A stretch of 64,000 bases of DNA from contig NC_081408.1 in the NCBI RefSeq assembly GCF_030272615.1, positions 64,104,614-64,168,613 of the forward strand, in the 5' to 3' direction. The DNA is from Cryptomeria japonica. Its lineage: Eukaryota; Streptophyta; Pinopsida; Cupressales; Cupressaceae. Under the pieces are notes generated by a model. It ran no database searches. It saw only the letters and a list, made by a program, of their open reading frames with translations, and had not been told where the DNA came from. Every line of letters starts with the position of its first letter. Within the stretch, counting starts at the first letter, position 1. Positions 46,911 to 59,011 of the stretch are shown in pieces. The position numbers were made by a program, and so were the translations under genes.

Positions 46911-46930
46911 ATTGGCATGCCCAGTGGGAC
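46911..46930 (+). promoter_or_regulatory. Primer-binding-site-like motif
   Basis: ATTGGCATGCCCAGTGGGAC resembles the TTGGCGC-type segment that follows the 5' LTR of many plant Tat/Athila-group Ty3/Gypsy elements. The tRNA cannot be named securely. Confidence 0.5.
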
Positions 46931-49900
46931 AAACATTTCCCTTATTTTTCTTATTTTTCTTTTGCCTGATAGAAGTTTTAGATTTCTAACTTGTTTTATT
47001 GCAGGTTGGTTTGAGGTTTCTGATATTTCATTTGCAGGTTTGCTTGGGGTATTGACATCTTTTTTGTAGGTTGAAGCATTCTACTGAGTGATTAACGTGT
47101 TTGTTTCTTCAAAGAAGTTCATAAGTTTTATGTTAACAAATCCATTTTGAACATATCCTGTACAAGTGAATGCTTTTTTCCTTGCCTGTGCTCCCGCATA
47201 CCTGCGTTTGTTGTTTTGGTAGCTTGCCATTGTTGTCTCTTTCCCATGCAACTCTTCACTTCTTTTGTCTGGTAATGGTGTGCCTGCTACAATAGTTCAC
47301 ACCTTGTTTAGGCTCCAGAATTTACATAAATGTCTACAAGGTAATTGCAATGTAAAGTTCCCTTTTTGAACTCTCTGCCCTACACATTAATTTCAGCAGC
47401 TCACATATTGATTTTGTAGATTCACATTCGGGTTCGAGGTAGCCACGTTGGGATTTTCCTTCTCTCACGATTTTCTTTTTAACATGCATACCATTGCTTT
47501 TACCGGAAAATCTGCACATCTTAAATACATCCTGCAACTATTTCATTTCAGGTAATAACATATACCAAAGGCATTTCTAAAATTAGTTCACACTGCCTTG
47601 TATCCGTTGTATATTTTGCTTGCCTATCTGCCAAAGCAAACCCTGCTATCATTGCATTCCTATTGAATAAAAATTTTATTTGCCAGAAACTTGCCTTACT
47701 TGGAACGGTTACCATAATCATGTCTGGTTATGCCCATCTTCATATTCTGGTTATGTCTTGTCTGGAAAAATTGGCTTGCATGCAAATCTATTATTAAAAG
47801 ACCCATGCAGACCTCTTAAAAAGCTGACGTAGGTCTTTTTTTTTTAAAGCTTAGTTTCTTTTTTTTAATGTTTATTTAAATTATCTTTTAAAAACGTTTA
47901 TTTAAATTAGCTTTTTAAAATGTTTTTTTTAAATTAGCTTTTTAAAATGGTTTTTTTAAATTAGCTTCTTAAAAGGGTTTTTAAATTTTTTTTATTTTTT
48001 TATTTATTTTTATATGTAGAATCTAGTTTTTAAATATATATATATTTTTGAATTAGATTTAAGATTAGAATGTAATTTAGATTTTAGATTAGCCTTTTTA
48101 TTTATTAGAATAGTTTCTAATTTTTTTTAATTAGATTAATTTTTTTAATTTTTGGTAGTTAGATCTTAATTTAAATTTTTCTTTAATTAACCAAAGTTAG
48201 ACTAATTTGGACTTAGAATAGTTGGTTAGCGAATTAGATAGGTTTGTTTTCACTTTCATTTTTCTATTATTTCGTTTAGCGAGTTTGTTTTAGTCTATAT
48301 TTGTTTGTTATTAGTTTACTTTTTTAACTATAGGGTTTTAGTCTATATTTGTTTGTTAACTATAGGGTTTGGTTTGTTTGTTGAGTTTGTTTCGCATCTT
48401 AGGTTACTGATATTTTGAATTTTTGTCTTGTGTAGGGCATCCAATATCGTGTCTCGAAGATAAACTTTTGAAACTACTAATGTTATTTGATGCAGGATGC
48501 ATGTCAAATAACTTGTGATTTGAAACTGATTGTCTTATTTTTAGATTCAATCACACTTCAATTGGTGCTTTAAAATTTTACCAATGTCTTCTGTGTCTTG
48601 AGCAATAGGCTCTTTTTGTTTTACCTTGTAGAGGGCCTACCTCCCGAGAAGCCCTTAAGGCTCAGTGAGAGGGAATGACCCAAGTGGTAATGGGCTAAAG
48701 CCAAGCTCTTCTGAACCACTATAAATAAATGTGTTTGCGACAAAAGTTGCAAGCAATGATTGTTGATTAGTTCATACTGATGACATATCTCCCCATAAAA
48801 CCCTATAGAGCGCAACCTTTATAGACTACGAGCCTCCCTTAATGGAATTTACACCACCGCAGGAATGGCCACTCGAACAGATGCCCTTACTAGACCCCTT
48901 TTGTGTTAGAAGCCAAAAACCTTCTAGTTGTTGATGCAGGAGGTCAGACCTTTGAAGCAACTCACATTCTTACGGCTCTTAGTAGAGATACAAATTTCAC
49001 CACTGGGAGTTTTTTTAGGGACTGATGCTTGGCTTCCTTGGATAAGTGAGTGCCGAGGGTGGAGCCAGTGGGGTCAAGCATCTAAGTATCCACTCTGAAT
49101 TGCATAGCTCAGGGTACCCCCCCAAGTGAGATTCAACAACTATTGTACTAGCCAGCCTTAAGATTGTGCTTGAATATGTTTTTATTGCAAAATCAAACAA
49201 ACATTTTGTTTGCCATGTTTTCCGAGTGTGTGCACAAACAAACAATAAAATTTCACAATCAACACCACACTTGAAATTGAAATAGTTTACAAAACCCTTT
49301 GGTCTAAGCTTTCAAGTATCCATCCACATTGTAAAACAAAAACATTGTGAAACAACATTGTCCTTGAAATGTTGAACTTGTGTTCTCAAAACAATCCTTT
49401 CATATCTCTTGAGACATCACTTTTGAAGTTCTGATATTTTAGGTCCTCACATACCCACATCATTCTAGCTTCCCATACCTTTTAGGTCCTTGCATAGTAT
49501 TCACCTAGTTTTACCTTTCATCCTTGCACATCTCATTTAATTATACCTAGTCCTTGCATACAACCCTTAGATCAAACCTTTGCATACCACCATTAGGTTA
49601 TACCCTTGCATAATATCCATGATCTTTGCATAGCCTTCCATCATTCCTTTAGGACATAACCTTAGACCTTGCATAGATGCCTTCAGTCATTTAATAATTG
49701 GTCCTAGCATTTCATTATTATTTGGATACCAAAATAAAATAAAAACATTGTTTGGACTTAGGATTTCTCATCTTAGGTCTGACATCAACTTTTGATCATC
49801 AATCCACCTTACCACTTGAGGTGCATCTTGAGTTAGGGAATCTATCAGTGTCTTTGAGTTGGTATTTTGCTTGGAGTTCATCATCTCCTATCATAGCATG

Positions 49901-50241
49901 CCCTCTCTTTGATAGCTTATCCTTGTGTCTATCCATCATAGCACAAGTCAAACCCCACATTGGAAATATTTTCAGACCTAGAGTATCCTTAGTCCTTGCA
50001 TCAAACATCATTCATTATCATATCCCCTTTAAGGTTTAGCTGCACATCACTTTCCTATCATACAAATTGCATTTTTGCATCAATCATTTAGTAGTCATAC
50101 CACATAGATTGCATCTTTACATTGATCCTTAGTTGCATCCCAATTTCACTCATATCATATAGTTCCCCTTTGCATTTTAGGGTTTTCATTCCATCTAGAG
50201 TATCATACATTTTCCTACGTCAAAGATCAGAACAATCGCTT
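46931..50241 (+). other. Long untranslated leader of the Tat element
   Basis: About 3.3 kb without a credible ORF. At 47850-47985 a T-rich unit of about 33 bp is repeated (with AAATTAGCTTTTTAAAAT). At 48630-49150 lies a denser, less AT-rich block. At 49430-49720 the motif CCTTGCATA recurs about seven times. Long leaders are usual in Tat-lineage elements. Confidence 0.5.
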
Positions 50242-51165
50242 ATGTCTCCTAACCCGGGAATCAAAATTTTTCAAAATCATCTATTTCAAGATGGAGATAA
50301 CTTTATTAATTTTGATGAAGAAGAACACATTAGCATTGCAACTAGTGAAACAAGTGATGAAGAAATAAATCAATCCACTATTGACAAAGCGTTTCACGAC
50401 CCTAGATTTACTAAACTCCTTAAAGAGGTGGTTAAATGTGATCGACAAGCATACTTCAAAGCCCTTGCTGACGAGGGAATTGAATTGCTACCTAATTTTG
50501 ACGTATCATTGCTCACAATTAAGGACAAACCAAGAGTTAGTGAGTCTAGACCTGAAAGGACAAGCAATGAGGAGAGGATAAAAGTTCATAGACCTTTCTA
50601 CTTACAACCAGGATATAAGAGATCTATGAAAACATCGAAACCTATGCCTACCAATGATCCCATTTTGAGTGAATTGAGAGCACTGAGACAAGAAATAGAC
50701 ACTCTTAAGAATAAGAAGGCATCGTCACACAAGTTTTCTATTGAGGACATATGTCCCTATCCTTTTGATTCGAGTATTCTGATGCCACCTTTTCCTAGTC
50801 ATTGGGAAATACCAAAATTGGATAAGTATAGAGGAAAAGGAGACCCTAGAGATCACTTGAGAGAATTTTTCCTTGCTGCCTTATAATTTGCAGTATATGA
50901 AACATACCTCATGAGACTCTTTTCCCGTAGTCTTGGAGGAAGTGCCATGGAATGGTTCTCCCGATTTCCTCCAACTATCAAATCTTTTCAAGAATTGGCT
51001 GATAAGTTTGTCTCACACTATGCTTACAACTGCAGACATGAGGTGACCATGATGGACCTATTCAATAAAACAAAAGTACAAGGAGAATCCTTCATATCAT
51101 TTTTATAAAGATGGAGACATTTGATTAAAATGAATTCAAGACTTGTCCACATAGCAACGGGACTC
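50242..51165 (+). pseudogene. Tat-lineage gag
   Basis: The probable start is the ATG at 50242 (MSPNPGIKIFQNH); the open frame extends 40 codons further upstream. An acidic N-terminus is followed by a coiled coil (LSELRALRQEIDTLK). The gag core follows: IPKLDKYRGKGDPRDHLREF, ETYLMRLFSRSLGGSAMEWF, FQELADKFVSHYAYN, EVTMMDLFNKTKVQGESFIS. In-frame stops are TAA at 50884 and 51106. It runs into unrelated sequence before the LTR at 51273, which suggests truncation by that later insertion. Confidence 0.82.
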
Positions 51166-51272
51166 TTGGTGCAGTTATGGAGTTATATTGAATAACTCAA
51201 CTTCCCAAGGGATGTTCCATTGTTCTCTATCTCACAAGACCCCTCAAGCCAATGCCTTTGCTCTCAGATCAC

Positions 51273-52570
51273 TGAGCAAAGTGACTTAGGGATGACAATC
51301 ACAACAATGAGAGATGTTTGATCAATCTAACATGAATGCAATCCTAAATGTGCATGATATTAACAAACATGAATTAAAATAGCGTGTATATTATGATAAG
51401 ATGAAAGGATTAGTAAAAGAACTATCATAACATGATACACTAGATTAATATGATTATTTATTATAATAGAAATACTTCTAATATATTTATTAGATTATTT
51501 CTATTCAAAGAGAGACTAAATGCTTGATAAAATGACTAGATATGCTTAGTAAAATGCCTATAAGTGTGATGCTAAAGACTTGGATCTGAGAATGATAGAA
51601 GAAGGGCTCTATTTATAGGGAAAATAGGGCAATGGATGGTCAGGATTGGATGATCTTATCAAGGGACAGGATTGAAAGTTATCAATCCATGCACTCAATT
51701 CTCACCAATGAAATGGTGACAATTGTCAACAAGAGACTGCTTGAGAGGGGATGTAAGAAGCATTAAATGCTTGAGAGGGGATGTAAGAAGCATTAAATGC
51801 TTGAGACGAACTCATGGTTACCTTAGGAGGTAAGGGTTAAGGTTAGGTTAAGGTTATACATTGGATAAAGCTTTTACCCAAAGGATAAACTCTTGTGCAA
51901 GGGTTAAAGGGATAACCATGGTGAAAGCAATGAATGCTTGATGAGACCCTTGGGTTAGATGTGGGTTGAGTTAGAAAGAAAGTCTCTAATCATGTAAGAG
52001 GGTTGAGTTAACCATTAATGGTTTGGAAGACCTTCAAGGTTAACTTGTTGAAGACATAAATCCTTTAATGGTTTTCAAAGACTTTGAGGGTTTGAGAAGT
52101 GACTTCTCTTTGCTTAGGGATATGACAATATTTAGTAGATAGGTTAGGCTAATTTAGAGGTGATTAGAAGAATCTAGAAGGGGGGTTAGAGAGGCAAGTG
52201 GGAAATGTAGGAGAGTGCAAGTGGATGGAGGGTAATTTTAATTAAAATAAATTGCTTTATTTCAACAAAAATAGATGCAAGTGGGGGATTTAAATAAATA
52301 AATTAGATTTATTCATTTGAAGTGAACAATTTTGTTAAATGTAAATTTAATTAAAAAGAGTAGAAAGGGGATTTAATTAAATAAAGTGATTTATTCAATT
52401 AAATGATATGAAAGGCCTAGGTGAATTTAATTAAATAAATTGAATAACTTATTTAATCAAATAGATGAATGTGAATGATTTAATTAAACAAAATTTAATT
52501 AATAGAGGAATGAGGTTAAAATGAATATTAAATATTCACTTAGGAAAGTGGTCATTTTTATACATCTACA
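51273..52570 (-). repeat. 3' LTR of the minus-strand Tat element
   Basis: On the minus strand it starts TGTAGATGTA, directly after a PPT, and has CCTATAAATAGAG as TATA box. It is homologous to the solo LTR at 16789-18154. The left edge at 51273 is inferred from that alignment (ends in GCTCA on the minus strand). It contains a perfect 30-bp tandem duplication at 51739-51798. Confidence 0.75.
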
Positions 52571-52585
52571 TTTTGCCCCTCTTTG
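52571..52585 (-). promoter_or_regulatory. Polypurine tract
   Basis: The minus strand reads CAAAGAGGGGCAAAA immediately before the LTR start TGTAGA. Confidence 0.75.
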
Positions 52586-53169
52586 AAGTGACGTGTGTGC
52601 ACATGTTAATTCAAATAAAAATTTGATGTGTTGTCAAAATTTGATTGATGTGATGTCATATGTCAAGATGTCGATGTCATGCCCCAGATTTGATGAATGA
52701 TATTGATAATGCCCCCTCGGGAGATGAATCAAAAAAATTGAAAATTTTGGTGAGTTGATAATCATTTTTTATTTTATCGCATTTTTAAATTTTGACTGTG
52801 TTGAATGTGTTGGTTACTTGATTCATCTCCCGAAAATGATGTTTGATAGGGTTAAAAGTGAGAGAACGAGCAAAATACATGCCCAACCTACTAACCCTAA
52901 TTTACTTTTACCCTATAAAAAGATAAAAAGTGATTTTATTTGTATCATTTGCACCTTTTGACTTTTTGTGAGAGTGACATTTGGAGAGTGACAAGATGTC
53001 AGTTCCCTATGCTTCACACCGATTCGAGTGTGTTCGTCAATACCAAAGGTCTGTCACATATGGTCGACCTGCAAGTCATCCAAATTTTGCCTCTTTTTCT
53101 TTTTGTTTTGTCAATTTTGGTCACATTTTTAATTTTTTGTGTCGAATTTTCACAGTTTAGTCTGGCAGG
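52586..53169. other. Noncoding 3' region of the Tat element
   Basis: No gene is seen. It lies between the PPT and the tandem arrays. Confidence 0.5.
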
Positions 53170-53505
53170 TCTGTCCCGTAGCGCATACGATAGAATAGTT
53201 AGCACATAGGTTTTGTCAAGTAGGGTAGCATCTGGCACTCATTGGGTAGCATGTCACAGGTTTAGAGTAGCGCATAGGATAGAATAGCGCATAGGGCTAA
53301 TAGGGTAGCACATGTGAGGAACAGGGTAGCGCATAGGGTAAACCTAGCGCATAGGGTTTGCAGGTTAGCACATAGGGTAATTTGGGTAGCACGTAGGGTT
53401 AACCTAGCGCATAGGGTAAAGGTTTTAGTGCATAGCCGAGTTTAGCTAGCGCATGGGTGGCAGCTTAGCACATGGGACGGTTTTCTTAGCACGTGAGCAG
53501 AAAAT
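53170..53505. repeat. TAGCGCATAGGGT tandem array
   Basis: More than ten copies of a motif close to TAGCGCATAGGGT or TAGCACATAGGGT, spaced about 20-25 bp apart with variable spacers. Part of the noncoding 3' region of the Tat element. Confidence 0.85.
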
Positions 53506-53910
53506 TAGCTAGAAAGGAGTGGAAAGGTGGCGTTGCGGGGAAAAAGTAGATGAAGGAAGATGATTTGGGGGGTGGGTAGGTGTCTGCCAAGTGCTTTTGG
53601 ATGGGTTTTTAGCCAATTTTGTGCCTTTTGTGATGATGTCCAAGTCTTGAGACATTGGGAAATTACTTTTGCTATTTGAAGTACAAAGTTGATTGATTGA
53701 ATGATGATCCTAATTTTCTTTGGATTTGGATTTGTGATTTTTGCCTTGCCATTGAATTTGATGTCTGATATGAGTTTCGATTCATGATTTTTAATATGGT
53801 TCCTGATATGATACTTGCGATATGGATTTTTGAGTTGCTTGCATTATGGGTCTTTGATGTGATTTCTTGATATGGTGCTTGTGTTATGGGTCTTGATGTT
53901 CGATATGAAA

Positions 53911-54190
53911 CTTGATTTGATAGTTGCATTGTTTCAAGTTGATTTTGTTTGGATTTCGATATGGGATTTGATTTTTGATATGGAACTTGATTTGACATTT
54001 CGTTGTTTCAAGTTGATTCTGTTCGGATTTCGATATGGGATTTGATTTTCGATATGCAACTTGATTTGATATTTCGTTGTTTCAAGTTGATTTTTTTCTG
54101 ATATGGAATTCTGATATGGGATTTGATTTTTGATATGGAACTTGATTTGATATTTTGTTGTTTCAAGTTGATTTTGTGATGTTTGGATAT
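53911..54190. repeat. 75-bp tandem repeat
   Basis: Units start with CTTGATTTGA at 53911, 53986, 54060 and 54141 and contain GTTTCAAGTTGATT and GATATGGGATTTGATTTT. About 3.6 copies. Degenerate related sequence extends left to about 53740. Confidence 0.85.
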
Positions 54191-54325
54191 ATCAGATAGA
54201 CGTGGGAACTGATATTTGGACATATTTTGTTGTTATAGAAACGGATTGGCATACTTTAATCGCGAGAGCAATTTCTACTTTAATCGCGAGAGCAATTTCT
54301 GAGACCATCGTCTCTGGTTCCTTGG

Positions 54326-56290
54326 TTGACACAGATAGATAGGGATATCATTGATAGGTGTGGATTATCCTCTTTGTTGGACATGCCTCAATATATCATT
54401 AACTGGAGTTTACTGACAGCTTTGGTAGAGAGGTGGCACAGTGACACGAACACCTTTCACTTTTCTATTGGGGAGATTACAGTCACTCCAGATGATTGTT
54501 ATCAGATTCTACGGATTCTAGTGATAGGGGAATTATTGTCATATGAGAAGATAGAGGAGGATGGGACAGCGGCTCTTTGTCGGATATTCCACGATGATCA
54601 TATTTGTGGATATGAGATCCCTTGGCAGGAGTTTATAGATTTTGATTATGCTCCACTACCTTCTATACTAGCAGGCTTTGTAGGTGGCTTCTTGTGTCCT
54701 GATCATAGGTCGAAGGGACTGGTAGTGGGATGGGGATTGGTGCTAGAGGATATGGTGACACAGAGTCGCAGGTTTGCGTGGGGGTCTTGTATGTTGGCCC
54801 ATCTATACAGAGATCTGCACTAGGTGGTGTACTTAGGATACAACAGTTTATCAATCGGGGTCACATTATTACAGGTGTGGGCATGGGAGCACATTTCCAT
54901 AGCAAGGCCACTTATAGATAGAGATAGGGGAGTTGGTCAGGCTTATGCATATGGTTACACAGATATAGTTATCCAGTGTAAGTTGGGAAAACTAGAGCAT
55001 TGGAGGAGGGTGTTGGATGATATTGATATGGTCATCTAGAGACTATATATGGATTGTGAGGTATGGGCGAAGGATGGGCTAGAGATGCCCTATGTGTACA
55101 TGTTGTGATACTTGATAGGGCAGACGACTTTTATCATTGAGAGGTTATTGCACAGTCGAGTTCAACAATAGTATGGTTGACAACATGGTGTACCATAGGG
55201 AGCATGCTTATATGCTCATCGGAGGCATGATGTACTAGAGTGGGGTTTGACTATTGATAGTGCAGTGGTTGTGGAGGAGTACATGCATTTGGCCGAATAG
55301 GTATGGGACTACGGGTTCAGAGTGGTAGATGTTGGGATGACGGAGGAGTTTGGAGAACTCTTTATGGCTCATGCTGTAGCACGAATATTAGATCGAGCGA
55401 AGATGATTCCCTCTTTTGATGATGATGAGGATGAGAAGCCCGAGATGCTAGGGAGATGGAGAGATGAGGGAGAGCAGATAGAGGAGGGATATGGGGATGG
55501 TGGAGGAGATGATGGGGGAGATGGGAGTGGAGGTGGTAGAGGGAGATGAGGAGATAGAGGAGGGGATGGAGGAGATAGAGGGAGGATTAGAGGAGGAGAT
55601 GGGGGGAGGAGAGGAGGTGGATTAGTAAGGCGAGCAGTTGGTGAGGGAGGTAGGAGAGGTTTCGCGGTGGGAGCTGGTGGAGTTGGTCGGGCAGGCAAGG
55701 TGATAACAGCTATGGGTGGGATGGATAAGTTCAGGTGGTCAACTTAGAGGAGGATATCAGATGTATTACCTCCACCGATGCCTAGGATAGGGACAGGGAT
55801 GGGTGGTACCTCGACACAGGTATGCATTTAGGTCCAGGTACCCACCCATTGAGAGGATGCATAGATTAGGTCCCTATAGATGATAGTGTAGTAGTTTCAG
55901 GCATAGGTACTGGCTCAGTAGTGACAAATTACATAGATTACCGCAAAGCGGGATACAAAGAGAGAGCATCGAGGTCGAGTAGAGGATCTTGCAGAGACTC
56001 TAGAGAGCAACAATTAGTGTCGAGATGCAGGGTACACTGAGGGAGATACAGTACACCACCATGGCAGTTGAGTACTATAGACGGTTGTATGAGGATCTAG
56101 TCCCCAGAGAGAAGAGGGCTCCTAGTTTTATTGCTAGTCGATCAGCTCAGAGTCAGTCAGGGACAAAGAGCAAAGGTGTTACAGGGCCTTCTTGATGTGA
56201 TCCACCTGGAGATCCAGGAGCTGGGACATCTGTTGCGAGACCATCAGCCTCAGGAGATAGTCATACCTAAGAGACTTGTCTCTATTATAT
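54326..56290 (+). pseudogene. Antisense plant mobile domain (PMD) ORF
   Basis: The plus strand, opposite to pol, encodes a protein of the MAIN/MAIL1 plant mobile domain family. Motifs are DRDIIDRCGLSSLLDMPQY, LLTALVERWHSDTNTFHF, GEITVTPDDCYQILRI, then RFAWGSCMLAHLYRDLH, VVYLGYNSLSIGVTLLQVWA, and after a gap AYGYTDIVIQCKLGKLEHW. The first 165 codons are open; then at least six stops follow in the same frame to 55549. The C-terminal part is acidic and Gly/Arg-rich, and a tail near 56040-56200 includes EYYRRLYEDLVPREKRAP in another frame. No ATG precedes the domain in frame. PMDs occur in host genes and in transposons; the role in the element is unknown. Confidence 0.8.
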
Positions 56291-56520
56291 TTTGATCATT
56301 GTGTTGTATTTCGATAGACATGACATATTTTGTATATTTTGACCATTTTTTAGATATATATATGACACCGATTTTCCTATCCACATGTGATGTGCTTATG
56401 GATGATCATTGATGCATTGATATGATGGTTTTATGATGATGATGTGATGCTTAGATAAATGCTTTTGATTTGATATTGATTGATATGATTGATGATGAAG
56501 ATGCAATGATATTGATTTGT

Positions 56521-56820
56521 GAGATGTATCTTGAAAATGAGATGTATGATAATGATATGATGTGAGATATATCTTGAAAATGAGATGTATGATAATGATA
56601 TGATGTGAGATGTATCTTGAAAATGAGATGTATGATAATGATATGATGTGAGATGTGTCTTTAAAATGAGATGTATGATAATGATATGATGTGAGATGTA
56701 TCTTGAAAATGAGATGTATGATAATGATATGATGTGAGATGTATCTTGAAAATGAGATGTATGATAATGATATGATGTGAGATGTATCTTGAAAATGAGA
56801 TGTATGATAATGATATAAAA
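56521..56820. repeat. 43-bp tandem repeat, seven copies
   Basis: Units start with GAGATGTATCTTGAAAATGA every 43 bp from 56521 (56564, 56607, 56650 and on), almost identical, the last incomplete. The array lies between the antisense PMD ORF and integrase. Confidence 0.93.
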
Positions 56821-57839
56821 CTATTTGTAACATGATATGCAACTAATTGTAAAATTATATGCAACTAATTATAAAATGATATGCAACTAATTGATCATCC
56901 TCATTTTGTCATTTGTCATTCCTATATAGTCACATATTTTTGCTTTCTTTGTGTTTATCATCATTGAGTTGTTGATATGTTGAAAATTTATACAACCATA
57001 ATGGTATAAGTGAACCAAAATGACCTGAGAAAAAATTACATGGATTTTGATATTGCAAGATGACACAAGCAGTGAGGTATAATTGAACCAAGATGACCTA
57101 AGTATTTCTTGCATATAAACAAACAAGATTAAACCCTTTGTATGCGCAAAGTGGAACAATGTCTTCAGTGATATGCTTCGAATCACGTCTAAAGAAAAGT
57201 ATTTGCACAGTACAAGTGATCGCCTCACAGACAAAAAACTAAAAAATATTAGACTCTCCAACCACTTTCTCTAGCTCGATGCATTGTTGACAAAATTTAG
57301 GAGATCTAATAATTCACAAAGTTCAAGTGCAAAAATAGTCAAAAACTTCATGCAAGATTTTAACAAATTATCCTTCAGGAAATCATCCATTATGTGTGTT
57401 GAAGTTGTTAAGTGGATCAATGTTTTTCTTTCTTCGCTATTGGAGTTGTGGTTTTAACATGATTTGTTTAACATGTTGTGATTCTTGTTTGCCTTAAGTC
57501 AGATGAATGTTGCCCCTAGTTAGAGTTATCAATCGATGTGGATATGTATAGTAATTTACCAAGCCATGGTGGGATATAAGGAATTGATATTCAGATAAGC
57601 GAGGGCAGTGATTGTGCTAAGTATGTCTAGGATAATGTTGCTTATAAAGTGTTGGCTGATGGCCAATGGTTTTGAATCTAGATACAAAAGATATGAGTAA
57701 TGATAGATAGAGGAGTTGCTCCCTAACAAGTAGCGCATGTTGCCAGGTTTTCACCAGTTGTTTTTATTGCACCTTTTTGTTGTTTGTGATTTTTTCTTTT
57801 TTGATATTTTTTTTTCATGTTTTCCATGCATTAGACCAC
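56821..57839. other. Noncoding region downstream of integrase
   Basis: About 1 kb with only short ORFs. No gene is recognised. Confidence 0.45.
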
Positions 57840-58990
57840 TCAAGTATAGAATTTCTTTAGATGGATGTTGTTGGTTGGTTCGTCGAGCACATCACCTTCT
57901 AAAGTTATTAGCTAATAGGTACCTAATCCATAGGCTAATATTATGACATAGGGACCCAACCGATTAGGCTCAAATTTGCCCTTCTTTTCTTGATCTTGTT
58001 GATTTCAAGGATTTTCTTTGAGTACGAGATCATCGACTTTTAAAATCCTAGGGATGACTTTATGGTTATAGATTCTACACATGCGCTGCTGGTATGATTT
58101 GAGGTGATTATAGGCATGTTGGCGTTTTCATCCAAAAGCTCTAGTTATTGCAATCTCTTGACCCGATACTCCTCATCTAGAATGAGGCCTTTCAAAGATA
58201 CTCTGAGTGATGGAATTTATACCTCAAGAGCTAAAATTGCTTTTGATCCATACACAAATGAATATGGTGTAGCTCTTGCAGGTGTCTTGATGCTAGTTTT
58301 GTATGCCCAAAGTGCCAGATTGAGTTGCACATGCCAATCCTTTCCTTCATCATTTATTGTCTTCTTTAGGATTTTGAGTATTGTTTTATTGGATGCCTCT
58401 GCTTGACCGCTCCCCTGTGGGTAGTAAGGTGTAGAGAAATGATGTTGGATTTTGTATCGTTCACATAGTTCTCGCACATCCTGGTTTTTCAAGGGATGCC
58501 TATTGTTTGTGATGATGGAACTGGGGATGTCATATCTACAGATCAGATAACTGAGAATAAAAGAGGCAATTTGTTTTCTAGTTAATGTGATCATTGGGAC
58601 TGCTTCAATCCATTTTGTAAAATACTCTATTGCAGTGATAATGAACTTGTGTTCATTTGAAGATGAAGGATGTATTTTGCCTACTAAGTCAAGTCCCCAC
58701 TGCAAGAAAGGCCAAGATTTTGTAAATGGCTGCAATTCTTGTGTTGGTGCATGGATAAGATTGCAATGGATTTGGCACTTAGGACATTTCTTTGCAAATT
58801 GATAAGAGTCTTTCTCCATTGTCAACTAGTAACATCCCATTCTTAGAAGTTTTTAAGCGAGAGTAGCACCAATTGAATGTGTACCACAGATACCTTCGTG
58901 AAGCTCGTGTAAAGCAGAGTCAAATTCATGACAATCAAGGCAATAAAGAAGAGTACCATCTAGACCTTGACGGTAAAGGGTATCAACAGT
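57840..58990 (-). pseudogene. Tat integrase
   Basis: The zinc-binding region is damaged (ELHEGICGTHSIGATLA, then CPKCQIHCNLIH). The catalytic core has WPFLQWGLDLVGKIHPSS (first Asp) and IITNNRHPL, where the second catalytic Asp is Asn. GSGQAEASNKTILKILKK holds the Glu. The C-terminal part reads TPYSFVYGSKAILALEV, IPSLRVSLKGLILDEEY and a final region ending near 57850. Stops lie near 58214 and 58826. The Asp to Asn change would inactivate it even if the frame were intact. Confidence 0.85.
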
Positions 58991-59011
58991 TAGGGAATAA
59001 CGGGCGGCTTC

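Noticed and set aside
55369-55698. Proline-rich minus-strand ORF of 109 codons
   Set aside because: Antisense of the Gly/Asp/Arg-rich tail of the plant mobile domain ORF.
56521-56820. CRISPR-like regular repeats
   Set aside because: The units are directly adjacent without unique spacers, and this is plant DNA.
56396-56864. Minus-strand ORFs of 148 and 67 codons with repeated Tyr/His/Ser
   Set aside because: Open only because the 43-bp tandem repeat has few stops on that strand; the translation is purely periodic.
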